Source of the DNA: GCA-2687025 sp964473525 | GTDB taxonomy: Bacteria > Poribacteria > WGA-4E > GCA-2687025 | NCBI GenBank assembly: GCA_964473525.1 | Contig: CAYYPK010000010.1 | Location: forward strand, 152,852 to 216,851 | Length of the DNA: 64,000 bases | Direction: 5' to 3' | Shown: positions 48,214-57,502 of the stretch, in pieces | Numbering within the stretch: position 1 is the first letter of the stretch | How the letters are laid out: each line of letters opens with the position of its first letter | Position numbers and translations under genes: made by a program | Notes under the pieces: generated by a model | What the model was told of the DNA's origin: nothing | Databases searched by the model: none | Seen by the model: only the letters and a program-made list of their open reading frames with translations

Positions 48214-49425
48214 ATGGCGACGCGCAGGCTAGGCGTGCTGACGGGCGGCGGAGACACGACCGCTCTCAACGCAACGCTTAAGGGGATCGCGCTCGGGGCG
48301 CAAGACGCAGGATACGAAGTCATAGGGATCGACGCTGGATGGGCCGGCATGCTGGCTGAAGGTCAGGCGGTTCGTCTACCGGCGTCGGCGATTGATCCTG
48401 ACCGCGGTGGCACGATCATTAGGTCGTCGCGCACCAACCTGCGGCGTGTCGAACGCGGCATGGAGCAAGCGTCCGCGCGCATCAAGGAACTGGGACTGGA
48501 CGCGCTCGTTGCCATCGGCGGGGACGACACGCTGACGGTGGGCGTGTCGCTGGGCGAGCACCACAGCGGCATCCCCGTGAATTTCGTCACTAAGACCATC
48601 GACAACGACGTCGGCACGAACCCCGGATCGCACGGCGCGTACGATCACGGGCAGATGCGCAACTACTTCTGTCCGGGGTTCCCGACGGCGGGAACGTGGC
48701 TGGCGGACGCTACGCGCGCCCTGCGCACAACGGCGTACTCCCACGGGCGCATCATCATCTTCGAGGCGATGGGACGCACGGCTGGATGGCTGGCGTTGGC
48801 GACAGCGCTCGGGCACCCAGACTTCATCGTCCTGCCCGAGTGGCCGCTACATGTCGACGCGCTCGTGGAAGCGGTGGCGCGAAAGTACGCCGACCGCGGC
48901 AACGTCATCGTCGTCGTGGCTGAGGGGGCGATAGGCGCCGACGGCAAGCCACTCGCCGAGTCCGGCGACATCGACTCGTTCGGGCATCGCCGCCTCGGCG
49001 GCTGCTCGCAGTGGTTCGCGGATCTGCTCAAGGACCGGGTCGCTCACGACGGGGGCGTTAGCGCGACGAACATCTCCGCGGTGATACCTTCGTACCTACA
49101 GCGGTGCGGCAGCCCGGTGGCGGTGGATCGCGACTGGGCGATTGAGTTGGGCCGTGCGGCGGCGGCGGCGGTCGCCGCCGGTGAGTCCAACCGTGTCGCC
49201 TGCCCTGAGCTGAAGGGCGGGGCTCTGGGTGTGACAACGCATGACGTTGGCGATGTCCTGGTCCGGGACGAGGGTGGCACCATCATCCCCCGCACCGTGG
49301 ACCCCAGGCTCTATGACGATGTGTCGTTCACGATCACGCAAGACGGTACCGACTACCTTGAGTCGGTAATGGGGCCGGCGCCCGCGGACTACCGGGACGC
49401 CGTGTTGGAGCCCTTCGTCGGATAG
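48214..49425 (+). CDS. pfp: 6-phosphofructokinase, PPi-dependent type
   Basis: 403 residues. The phosphoryl-donor loop is IGGDDTLT (Asp105) where ATP enzymes have GGDGS, and the catalytic loop reads VTKTIDND with Lys127 at the PPi-enzyme position. Both are diagnostic of PPi-dependent enzymes. The substrate loop EAMGRTAGWLA is present. The N-terminal GGG loop is TGGGDTTALNA, a variant of the usual TxGGDAPG. PPi-type enzymes work in both directions of glycolysis. GAGGAG is ten bases upstream. A donor switch can only be proved by assay. Confidence 0.88.
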   Translation: MATRRLGVLTGGGDTTALNATLKGIALGAQDAGYEVIGIDAGWAGMLAEGQAVRLPASAIDPDRGGTIIRSSRTNLRRVERGMEQASARIKELGLDALVAIGGDDTLTVGVSLGEHHSGIPVNFVTKTIDNDVGTNPGSHGAYDHGQMRNYFCPGFPTAGTWLADATRALRTTAYSHGRIIIFEAMGRTAGWLALATALGHPDFIVLPEWPLHVDALVEAVARKYADRGNVIVVVAEGAIGADGKPLAESGDIDSFGHRRLGGCSQWFADLLKDRVAHDGGVSATNISAVIPSYLQRCGSPVAVDRDWAIELGRAAAAAVAAGESNRVACPELKGGALGVTTHDVGDVLVRDEGGTIIPRTVDPRLYDDVSFTITQDGTDYLESVMGPAPADYRDAVLEPFVG

Positions 49426-49464
49426 CGGGCGGAGGCGCCGTGCGTCCATATGTAGGGGCCGCCC

Positions 49465-51684
49465 ATGTCCATCGTCGACGGCGTACTTCAGGACATCATC
49501 TACGAGAATGACCGCGGCACGTTCATGGTCGCGGCGTTCGCCGTCGATGGCGACGACGACAAGGTCGTGCGCGCGGTGGGCTCTTTCGCCGGCGTCGGGC
49601 CCGGTGAGGAACTGCGGCTGCACGGCGAATGGGTCGACCACGAGACGTACGGTCTCCAATTCAGCCTCTCCAGGTTCGAGCTCGCCTCGTCCGATCCCAA
49701 GGCCGACATCGGCGCGGTGATCGCCGCGGCCGCCCTGCCGGACGGCGGCGCCAGGAACGGTACACCCATCGCTGAGCGGATCCTCGACGCCTTCGGCGCT
49801 GACGCGCTGGGCGTCCTCAACCACGACTCGGATCGGCTGCGCGAGCTGTCGGGCGTGGGCGAGAAGCGCGCGGCGGCCATCAAGAACGCGTGGGACAAGC
49901 ACTGCGACCGTATGTGGGGTCCCCAGACAGACCTCAAGGGCCTCGTGCTCTACCTACAGATGCACGCGGGTGACTCGTCGCTCGCGCAACGGCTTTACGC
50001 CGTCCACGCGGAACAGGCACTCCAGACGCTCCGTACGAACCCGTACGGCGTCGCCGGCGCTGCGGTCCCGTACGCCTCGGTCGACCCTCTCGCTGCGCGG
50101 CTAGGCGTGCCCCGCGACTCGCAGCACCGCATCGCCGCTGGCATCGAGCACGCACTGCTGCGCGCCGAACGGCAGGGGCACGTCTACTGCCTCGCGGACG
50201 ACGCCGTCGCGCCTGCGGCCGAGCTCCTCGGTCTCGACGCGAAGGTCGTCGCCGCCGGCCTCGAGCGAGCGGATGAGCAGGGAACGCTCGCCGTGGAAGC
50301 CGGGCGGGTATACCGCGTCAGGTTGCACGACGCGGACGTGTACGCCGCGTCGCGCCTGCGTGCGTTGGCCGCGGCGGCGCCGGGGGACGACGACGTCAAC
50401 GTGGAGAAGCCGCTCGCGCGGGCCGAGAAGGACTTGGGCGTCACGCTCTCGGATAGGCAGCGGGACGCGGTCGTCACTGCACTCACCAGGCGCGTCATGG
50501 TGCTGACCGGCGGCCCGGGCACTGGGAAGACGACCGCCGTGCGGGCGGTGGTGGCGGCGTTCCACGCTCAGGATCTTGACGTCGCCCTGTGCGCGCCGAC
50601 GGGCAGGGCTGCGCGTCGACTCTCCGAGGTGTCCGGCGAGGACGCGAAGACCATCCATCGCCTGCTTGGATACTCGCCGGACGAGGGGGAGTTCCAGCGC
50701 GGCGAGGACAGCCCCCTCAACGTGGACGCGGTAATCGTGGACGAGTTCTCCATGGTCGACACCGCGCTGTTCGCCGACCTGCTGTCGGCCGTGCCGCGGG
50801 GCGCGCACGTCGTGCTGGTGGGGGATTCGGACCAACTCCCTTCGGTCGGGCCGGGGAACGTGCTCCACGACATCATTGCGTCCGACGTGGCGCCGGTGGT
50901 CGCGCTGGATGAGATATTCAGACAGGCGCAAGGAAGCCTCATTGTTCGCAACGCGCACGCCATCAACCACGGTGAGCCGCCGACGCTCACCGGAGACGAC
51001 GACCGCGACTGCTTCATGATGGCGCGTGACGACCCCATCGCGGCCGCGCAGGCGGTGGTAGATCTCTGCGCCACGCGCTTGCCGAAGCACTACGACCTGG
51101 ACCCGACGTGGGACATCCAAGTGCTGGCGCCCATGCACAAGCGGGAGTTGGGAACGGAGACGCTGAACGCCCGCCTGCAAGCCGCGCTGAACCCAGACGG
51201 CAACGCCGTCAACCCCCAGAGCGACTTGCGTGTGGGCGACAAGGTCATGCAGATCGTCAACAACTACGACAAGGACGTGTTCAACGGCGACATCGGGCGT
51301 ATTGAGAGTGTGGAGCCGCGCAAGGCGTCGACGTGGGTACGATACCCGGACGGGCTCGTCGCGTATGAGCGGGGCGAACTGGCGCAGATAGCGCTCGCCT
51401 ACGCCACGACGGTGCACAAGTCCCAGGGCAGCGAGTACCGCGCCGTGGTGCTCGCGCTGCACACGCAGCACAGCGTAATGCTGCAGCGCCAATTGCTCTA
51501 CACCGCAGTGACGCGCGCGCGTGAGTTGCTCGTGCTCGTAGGGGCGCCGCAGGCGCTCGAGAGAGCGGTGGCGAACCATCGGACCTCGGACCGTCGCACA
51601 ACGCTCGCGGCCCGTCTGACCGGCAGCCTCGACCGCGGCGAAGCGCACGTGACCGACGAGGCGAGTGGGGAAGACGACGGATGA
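49465..51684 (+). CDS. recD2: RecD2-like ATP-dependent helicase
   Basis: 739 residues. An N-terminal OB-like domain (MSIVDGVLQDIIYENDRGTF) and helix-hairpin-helix region (ERILDAFGADALGVL, LSGVGEKRAAAIK) precede the ATPase. Walker A is GGPGTGKTTAVRAVVAA, motif II VIVDEFSMVD, motif III LVGDSDQLPSVGPG, and motif VI region AYATTVHKSQGSEYRAVV with a final TAVTRAREL. This fits RecD2, the stand-alone 5'-3' helicase related to RecD, not the RecBCD subunit; no recB or recC is nearby. The stop overlaps the kinase gene by four bases. Confidence 0.93.
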   Translation: MSIVDGVLQDIIYENDRGTFMVAAFAVDGDDDKVVRAVGSFAGVGPGEELRLHGEWVDHETYGLQFSLSRFELASSDPKADIGAVIAAAALPDGGARNGTPIAERILDAFGADALGVLNHDSDRLRELSGVGEKRAAAIKNAWDKHCDRMWGPQTDLKGLVLYLQMHAGDSSLAQRLYAVHAEQALQTLRTNPYGVAGAAVPYASVDPLAARLGVPRDSQHRIAAGIEHALLRAERQGHVYCLADDAVAPAAELLGLDAKVVAAGLERADEQGTLAVEAGRVYRVRLHDADVYAASRLRALAAAAPGDDDVNVEKPLARAEKDLGVTLSDRQRDAVVTALTRRVMVLTGGPGTGKTTAVRAVVAAFHAQDLDVALCAPTGRAARRLSEVSGEDAKTIHRLLGYSPDEGEFQRGEDSPLNVDAVIVDEFSMVDTALFADLLSAVPRGAHVVLVGDSDQLPSVGPGNVLHDIIASDVAPVVALDEIFRQAQGSLIVRNAHAINHGEPPTLTGDDDRDCFMMARDDPIAAAQAVVDLCATRLPKHYDLDPTWDIQVLAPMHKRELGTETLNARLQAALNPDGNAVNPQSDLRVGDKVMQIVNNYDKDVFNGDIGRIESVEPRKASTWVRYPDGLVAYERGELAQIALAYATTVHKSQGSEYRAVVLALHTQHSVMLQRQLLYTAVTRARELLVLVGAPQALERAVANHRTSDRRTTLAARLTGSLDRGEAHVTDEASGEDDG

Positions 51685-53198
51685 GGTGGTTCTCCTCCCT
51701 TCGTCTAGGCCACGGTGGGCGAGCGGCTACCTTCCTCAAGGCGTACATCATCGGCGGCGTGTTCGTCCTGTTCGCCGGTTTCATCGTCTACTCGCAGTGG
51801 ATTCTGTACCGGCTCGAGCAGCGCAACGAGACACTCGTGCGGCCGTTCGTCGAACTCGTCAAGTACGTCCCAGCCATCCGCGATCACACGGCGAGCGAGC
51901 TTCTGAGGGAGGCGATCCGTGGCGTCGCGGACAAGGGACTGCTCCGCTTCGTCATCGTGGACGACGACGGGCGTCCAGTGCTCGCGCGAGGCCTCGGTCC
52001 CGTCCTCGATCTCAAGCTCGACGGCTTGGGCGCCGAACCCCTTACGCCGGACGAACACCGGCGCCTTCTGACTGCGGTGGACCGGATCCGGGGGCGAGGC
52101 AGGGACGGGGAGGCGGTGACGTACTCCACGCTGGATAGACGCATCATCGGCCGCGTGCACTTCGGCGATGTGGACGCCGAGCGCCTCGCGGACATGCCGT
52201 TGGTGCTGTCCGACGTGCAGGACCGGCCCGTGGCGTGGCGCATCTACGGGGAGTGGCAGACGACCGTGACGCACCCGCGCAGCGTTGGGCGCGCGAGGGC
52301 CCTCATCCGCGACGCGGGCCGCTACGGGCGGGTCGAAGACCTCCAGGTCGACCCGCCCGCGAAGACCGGGACGTTCTACTACGCCGTGGATTCCATCCGC
52401 GCCCTGACGTGGATGCCGGTTGTGCAGATCCTACTCGTGGCGGGTTTCGTGGGCGGCGGCGTCATGCTCTATCGCCGCATCCAGGCGGATGAACAGGCCG
52501 CCATATGGGCGGGTCTCGCGAAGGAGAGCGCTCACCAGCTCGGCACGCCGATCACGTCGCTCATGGGGTGGGTGGACCTGTCCCGCCACGCGTACACACC
52601 GACGGATGGCGCGCCCGAAGGCCTCGACATACACGATGAGATGGCGAACGACCTGCGCCGGCTGCAACGCATCGTGGCGCGGTTCGCGCAGGTAGGTCGC
52701 GAGCCTGAGATGGCGTCCGTAGCCATGACCGAGGCCGCGTCGGAAGCCGCCGCCTACTTCCGCGCGAGGCTACCGAGCCGGTCCGCGGCCATCCGCATAG
52801 AAGAGGACCACGCCGACGCGCCTGCGGTCCTGGCGAACGCCGACCTGATGCAGTGGGTCCTCGAGAACCTGATCCGCAACGCGCTTGACGCCATAGACGC
52901 CCATGAGCCGGCGGAAGGCGTGGTCTCCGTGACCACTCGTTATGATGTCACTTCGAACTGTGTTACAATTGCGGTCAGGGATAATGGCGGCGGCATTGCG
53001 CCCGCCGTTCGGAGGCGCCTGTTCGCCCCCGGCGTGACGACCAAGCAGCACGGGTGGGGAGTAGGCCTCACGCTGGTCAAACGCATCGTTGAGGTGTACC
53101 ACGGCGGTCGTGTGCGACTGGCGCACACCGACGAGCGCGGAAGCGTGTTCGAGGTGCGACTGCCGGCGGCGCGGCAGACCGGCGCCAGTCCTGACTGA
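51681..53198 (+). CDS. membrane sensor histidine kinase
   Basis: 505 residues. Helix 1 at 20-40 (AYIIGGVFVLFAGFIVYS), an extracytoplasmic sensor domain of about 205 residues, and helix 2 near 250 (MPVVQILLVAGFVGGGVMLY). The H-box is AKESAHQLGTPITSLMGW, the N-box LENLIRNALDAI, the G boxes RDNGGGIAPA and GWGVGLTLVKRI. The HQLGTP variant is seen in this kinase subgroup. It overlaps recD2 by four bases (ATGA) and lies 31 bases before a PorX-like gene, so it is the likely partner. In Bacteroidota the kinase PorY activates PorX; this one is a candidate functional equivalent. Confidence 0.92.
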   Translation: MRWFSSLRLGHGGRAATFLKAYIIGGVFVLFAGFIVYSQWILYRLEQRNETLVRPFVELVKYVPAIRDHTASELLREAIRGVADKGLLRFVIVDDDGRPVLARGLGPVLDLKLDGLGAEPLTPDEHRRLLTAVDRIRGRGRDGEAVTYSTLDRRIIGRVHFGDVDAERLADMPLVLSDVQDRPVAWRIYGEWQTTVTHPRSVGRARALIRDAGRYGRVEDLQVDPPAKTGTFYYAVDSIRALTWMPVVQILLVAGFVGGGVMLYRRIQADEQAAIWAGLAKESAHQLGTPITSLMGWVDLSRHAYTPTDGAPEGLDIHDEMANDLRRLQRIVARFAQVGREPEMASVAMTEAASEAAAYFRARLPSRSAAIRIEEDHADAPAVLANADLMQWVLENLIRNALDAIDAHEPAEGVVSVTTRYDVTSNCVTIAVRDNGGGIAPAVRRRLFAPGVTTKQHGWGVGLTLVKRIVEVYHGGRVRLAHTDERGSVFEVRLPAARQTGASPD

Positions 53199-53229
53199 CC
53201 CCGCTCAGGAATACCAAGAAGGACCATGT

Positions 53230-54789
53230 GTGGCCGAGCAGCGACGACAGATCCTCTGGATCGACGACGAGATCGACACGCTGCGGTCTCATGTGCTCTT
53301 CCTCGAGTCGCACGCCTACGACGTGACGCCCGCGTCCAACGGTCAGGACGGGCTCAGCCTACTGCGGGAGCACGTTTTCGACGCGGTCCTACTCGACCAC
53401 CGCATGGCGGGCATGGACGGCCTCTCGGCGCTCAGCGCCATCAAGGCGGAGCGTCCGCATCTGCCGGTCGTGATGGTTACGCAGAGCCAAGAGGAGACGC
53501 TCGTAGACGACGCGCTGCGGGGGCAGGTGGACGACTTTCTCGTCAAGCCCGTCCAGGCCGTGCAAGTCGCGCGCACTCTCCGTCGGATCATCGAGCGACA
53601 GACGCTGACCGCCGAAGCCACGCCGCAGATGTATCTGCGGGACTACGGCGAGCTGCTGGCAACCCGCAGCGGCGACATTGAGTGGAAGGAATGGGCCAGC
53701 ATCTACCAGAGGCTGGTCGCCTGGGACATGCGCGAGGACGAGCTCGAACGCGCGGGCCTGGCCGAGAGCCACCGCGAGTTGCACGCGGAATACAACCGAG
53801 CTTTCTCCAACTACGTCGCGGCGAACTACCCGTCGTGGGTGCGTGGCGGCGATTCGCCCACGCTATCGGTCGACGTGCTGGACAAGTACGTGCTGCCGCA
53901 CGTGCAGAGGGGCAAGCAGGTCTTCTTCGTCGTCATCGACTGTATGCGGCTGGACCAGTGGCGCATGATCGAGCCGCTGCTGGCCCCGATGTTCGACATC
54001 GAGACCGACGTGTACTACGGCATTCTGCCGAGCGCCACCGGGTATGCGCGGAACGCGCTGTTCAGCGGGCTGTTCCCCAAGGAAATCGCGGATCGTCACC
54101 CGCAGTTCTGGACGGAAGCCTACGACAGCGACTCCAGCACGAACCGCCACGAGAAGCAGTTGCTCGAGCTGAAGCTCGAGCGCGACGGTCTGTACCTGAA
54201 GCCGCCGCCGCGGTACTTCAAGATATTCGACGCGCGGGGCGGCGACGAATACCGTCAGCGCGTAGCGTCCTTCGACCGCGTCAGCCTGGCAACGCTGGTG
54301 GTGAACTTCCTGGACGTGCTGACGCACGAACGGTCCCAGTCGGACGTGCTCCAGCAGGTCGCGCCGGACGAGCGAGCGTTCCGTTCGCTGATGGAGTCCT
54401 GGTTCAAGAACTCCGACCTGTACCGTATCTTCGAGATCATGGCGTCGAAGGACGCGGTCGTGGTCGTGACGACGGACCACGGCTCCATATTGTGTGATCG
54501 ATCCAGCAAGGCTTTCGGCAATCGCGACACGACAACCAGCCTTCGGTTCAAAGTCGGCGAACGGATCGACGGCGACCCGGAAGAGGCCGTAAGGATAGAC
54601 AGCCCCGCCGAGTATCAGTTGCCGGCGGACGGCAGCGGGAAGAACTACCTGCTGGCGAAGGAGGACTACTACTTCGTCTATCCGACGGACTTCAACACGT
54701 ACAGACGACAACTGAAGGGCGGCTTCCAGCACGGCGGCATTTCCATGCCGGAGGTGCTCATCCCGTGCGCGACGCTGCTCCCGAGGTAA
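53230..54789 (+). CDS. porX: PorX-like response regulator with PglZ phosphodiesterase domain
   Basis: 519 residues, the length of PorX. The receiver has Asp12-Asp13 (WIDDEID), the phosphorylation site Asp56 (VLLDHRM), Thr84 and Lys106 (LVKPVQ). A linker follows to about 215, then the PglZ (alkaline phosphatase-like) domain: VVIDCMRLDQW (Asp237), PSATGYARNALFSG (Thr270 at the position of the catalytic Thr reported for PorX), TTDHGS, and QHGGISMPEVLIP. PorX in Bacteroidota links the PorY kinase to type IX secretion; its PglZ domain cleaves oligonucleotides. GTG at 53230 has AGAAGGA six bases upstream. I infer that this pair may control the PorV/CTD-type secretion seen at 5-12 kb. Confidence 0.88.
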   Translation: MAEQRRQILWIDDEIDTLRSHVLFLESHAYDVTPASNGQDGLSLLREHVFDAVLLDHRMAGMDGLSALSAIKAERPHLPVVMVTQSQEETLVDDALRGQVDDFLVKPVQAVQVARTLRRIIERQTLTAEATPQMYLRDYGELLATRSGDIEWKEWASIYQRLVAWDMREDELERAGLAESHRELHAEYNRAFSNYVAANYPSWVRGGDSPTLSVDVLDKYVLPHVQRGKQVFFVVIDCMRLDQWRMIEPLLAPMFDIETDVYYGILPSATGYARNALFSGLFPKEIADRHPQFWTEAYDSDSSTNRHEKQLLELKLERDGLYLKPPPRYFKIFDARGGDEYRQRVASFDRVSLATLVVNFLDVLTHERSQSDVLQQVAPDERAFRSLMESWFKNSDLYRIFEIMASKDAVVVVTTDHGSILCDRSSKAFGNRDTTTSLRFKVGERIDGDPEEAVRIDSPAEYQLPADGSGKNYLLAKEDYYFVYPTDFNTYRRQLKGGFQHGGISMPEVLIPCATLLPR

Positions 54790-55436
54790 CGACACGACGA
54801 CGGAATGCGAACGCAGACAGTTTGGCGCGAGGCGCCGTGGCATCGGGCCGCGACACGCCCGCCCAGGGATTACTGAGACATTCGGCATCGACAACCATCA
54901 CCGTGTGTCGGCTACGCCGGCGCGGATGGCGACGCCGGTACTCTTACATTGGGTCGTGGACGCCTCCATGGCGATCAGGTCGGGTGAAGCCGGCCCGAGC
55001 CATTGACGCATAGTGCCACGACCATCCGGTAACGGGTCGCAGCGATACGGAGGGTGTCCCGCAGCCGTCACTGGCGCCGTATGGTGGCTGGGCGCGGGCG
55101 CGCACGGTTACTCGTGACTTCCTGACAGGCGACCCGCGAGGCTACGCAGGTGGCAGAAGCGATCGGACGCAGGACAGGTGCTTACAGGTGGCGGCTCTCC
55201 GTCGCCGGGCCGCCGTATGGCCGCCCCACACGTTCCGCGCAGCTACTGTCTATCGGCGCCGCTCGGGCGTACATCTTCCTGCTCTGTTGGCTGCCGCACG
55301 GCGCGCGCGAAGGCGCCCCGCAGCCGACGAACAGCACGCGACTGTGGACGAAGGCCCAACGGACATGCTACCGGCGTGAGAGCTACCGACGACGCCATCC
55401 TCGGCGTGGCGCGACGCACGAACGAGGAGGCACACC
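54790..55436. other. 647-base region between porX-like and rng genes
   Basis: No protein-coding frame is convincing: the open frames lack ribosome-binding sites and recognisable features. A small hairpin (GGCGC-GAG-GCGCC) lies just past the PorX-like stop. I saw no tRNA, RNase P, tmRNA or SRP RNA pattern. Long leaders before RNase E/G genes often carry feedback structures, so the 3' part may be the rng leader. GAGGAGG at 55424-55430 is its ribosome-binding site. Confidence 0.4.
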
Positions 55437-56954
55437 ATGGCCACGGATATTGTCGTCTCAGAGGACGCCTACGAGATACGTGTGGCGATCATCGAGGACG
55501 GCCGCTGTGCGGAACTGTTCCACGAACGGAAGTCCGAGGAGCGCATCCTTGGGCACATCTACAAGGGACGCGTAGGCAGCGTCCTGCCCGGCATGCAGGC
55601 TGCATTCGTCGATATCGGCACCGCCAAGAACGCCTTTCTGCACGTCTCTGACCTGCAAGCGCACGTGAACGAATTCGGCGAGATCGCCCATAACATCGAG
55701 GGCAACTCTCGGGCGGCGCGGTCGCGGGTACCCATCGAGACCATCCTGAAGAAGGGCCAGGAACTTCTGGTCCAGATCGACAAGGAGCCCATCGGCACGA
55801 AGGGGCCTCGTGTCACCGGGTACATCACGATTCCGGGCCGCTACCTCGTCTACATACCGACGTCCTCGAACGTGGGCATCTCGCGGCGGATCGACCGGGA
55901 GCGGGAGCGGAACCGTCTGCGCGAGGTCATCTCCAAGCACACGCCGAAGACGGGCGGTCTCATTGTCCGAACGGCTTGCGCCGGTCGGCCCGACGACGAG
56001 TTCGTGCCTGAGATCAAGTTCCTGCTGAAGACGTGGGAGGACGCGCTGGCCCGTAGCGAGCGAGTCCGGGCTCCCGCGCTCGTGCACGAGGATCTGGGTC
56101 TCGTCTTCCGCATCATCCGCGATGTGTTCACCGACGACGTCAACCAGCTCATCGTGGAGTCGGAATCGCTGCACGGGCAGATCATGAACTACATAGACCA
56201 GTCGCTGCCCGGCCTCCGCGACAAGGTCGTGCTGTACGGACACTCGACGCCCGCCTTCGATCACTACGGCATCGAGCAAGAGGTGCAGAAGGCGATGAGC
56301 CGGCGCGTGTGGCTCAAGTCTGGCGGGTACCTCGTCATCGACGAGACCGAGGCGCTGGTAGCGATCGACGTCAACACCGGGAAGTTCGTTGGATCCTCCG
56401 ATCACGAGGAGACCATCTACCAGAACAACCTCGAGGCGGCGGTCGAGATCGCGCGACAGATTCGTCTGCGCGACCTCGGCGGGATCATCGTCCTCGACTT
56501 CATCGACATGGAGAGCGCCAGCAACCGCAAGCACGTGCTGCAGACGCTGGAGCGGGAGATCCGCAAGGACAAGGCGCGCACGAACATCCTGCAGTTCACG
56601 GAGTTGGGCATCGTCGAGATGACCCGGCAGCGGACCAAGGAGAGCCTGAGCTCGATGTTCTGCACGTCGTGCCCATACTGCAACGGCGCGGGGTACATCC
56701 TCTCCGAAGAGAGCATCGTAATACGGGTCCTGCGCGGGATACAGAGCGCGTTCGAGCGCGTTCCCAAGGGCTCGTACCGGATCGTGCTGAGTGACCGTAT
56801 CGCCGCGCGGCTGAACCGCGAGGATCGGCAGAGGTTCACGGCGCTGACGCGCAGGCTGAAGATCCGAGTGACGCTGGACGCGAACCCGGACCTGCACCTC
56901 GAGGACTTCCGAATCTTCGAGGTACCGAGCAATCGCGAAGTCTTCATCCACTAG
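55437..56954 (+). CDS. rng: ribonuclease E/G family protein (RNase G)
   Basis: 505 residues. S1 domain at 35-120 (LGHIYKGRVGSVLPGMQAAFVDIG, AFLHVSDL), then the catalytic core: AIDVNTGKFVG and VLDFIDM with the two metal aspartates, and the zinc link CTSCPYCNGAGYI. It lacks the long C-terminal scaffold of RNase E, so it is RNase G-like. Endonucleolytic cleavage of rRNA precursors and mRNA is expected. A strong GAGGAGG site precedes the start after a 647-base gap. Confidence 0.95.
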   Translation: MATDIVVSEDAYEIRVAIIEDGRCAELFHERKSEERILGHIYKGRVGSVLPGMQAAFVDIGTAKNAFLHVSDLQAHVNEFGEIAHNIEGNSRAARSRVPIETILKKGQELLVQIDKEPIGTKGPRVTGYITIPGRYLVYIPTSSNVGISRRIDRERERNRLREVISKHTPKTGGLIVRTACAGRPDDEFVPEIKFLLKTWEDALARSERVRAPALVHEDLGLVFRIIRDVFTDDVNQLIVESESLHGQIMNYIDQSLPGLRDKVVLYGHSTPAFDHYGIEQEVQKAMSRRVWLKSGGYLVIDETEALVAIDVNTGKFVGSSDHEETIYQNNLEAAVEIARQIRLRDLGGIIVLDFIDMESASNRKHVLQTLEREIRKDKARTNILQFTELGIVEMTRQRTKESLSSMFCTSCPYCNGAGYILSEESIVIRVLRGIQSAFERVPKGSYRIVLSDRIAARLNREDRQRFTALTRRLKIRVTLDANPDLHLEDFRIFEVPSNREVFIH

Positions 56955-57001
56955 GCCGACGCGTGCAGGGACGTGACGCGTGTTCCGGCAGGAGAAATCG
57001 T

Positions 57002-57502
57002 TTGACGGGATTCACGCACTTCGACGCGGACGGCGCCGCTCGGATGGTGGACGTCACGGACAAGGACGTCACCGACCGCGAGGCCGTCGCGCGCGCGTCC
57101 GTGTTCGCAGCGGCCGACACGCTCTCGCGCATCCGCGATGGCGCGTTCAGTAAGGGCGATGTCCTCGACGTCGCCAGACTGGCCGGCATCATGGGCGCCA
57201 AGCGCACGAGCGATCTGATCCCTCTGTGCCACCCGTTGCCCATCTCCTCGGTGAAGCTCCACCTGGCCCTCGACGAGGCCCGGCAGTGCGTCGACATCGA
57301 GGCGCGGGTACGCGTGACAGGTAGGACCGGCGTCGAGATGGAGGCCCTCACCGCAGTGACCGTCGCGGCGCTTACCGTCTACGACATGTGCAAGTCCGTG
57401 GACAAGGACATGGTGATCGGGGAGGCCCGCCTCGTGCGGAAGTCCGGCGGCAAGTCGGGCACGTACGTGCGCGCTGGCGAAGCGGAGAACGGGGAAGCGT
57501 GA
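57002..57502 (+). CDS. moaC: cyclic pyranopterin monophosphate synthase MoaC
   Basis: 166 residues. Family motifs: TGFTHFDADGAARMVDVTDKDVTDREA (in pieces), GIMGAKRTSDLIPLCHPLPI, MEALTAVTVAALTVYDMCKSVDKDMVIGEARLVRKSGGKSG. TTG at 57002 has GGAG at 56991-56994, seven bases upstream; a start at 56963 would add 13 residues. It makes cPMP in molybdopterin synthesis. No other moa gene is in the window. The stop shares its last base with the mnmA start (TGATG). Confidence 0.93.
   Translation: MTGFTHFDADGAARMVDVTDKDVTDREAVARASVFAAADTLSRIRDGAFSKGDVLDVARLAGIMGAKRTSDLIPLCHPLPISSVKLHLALDEARQCVDIEARVRVTGRTGVEMEALTAVTVAALTVYDMCKSVDKDMVIGEARLVRKSGGKSGTYVRAGEAENGEA

Noticed and set aside
54790..55436. A structural RNA gene (RNase P, tmRNA, SRP RNA) in the largest gap
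   Set aside because: None of the diagnostic conserved blocks of these RNAs could be found by eye; a covariance-model search would be decisive.
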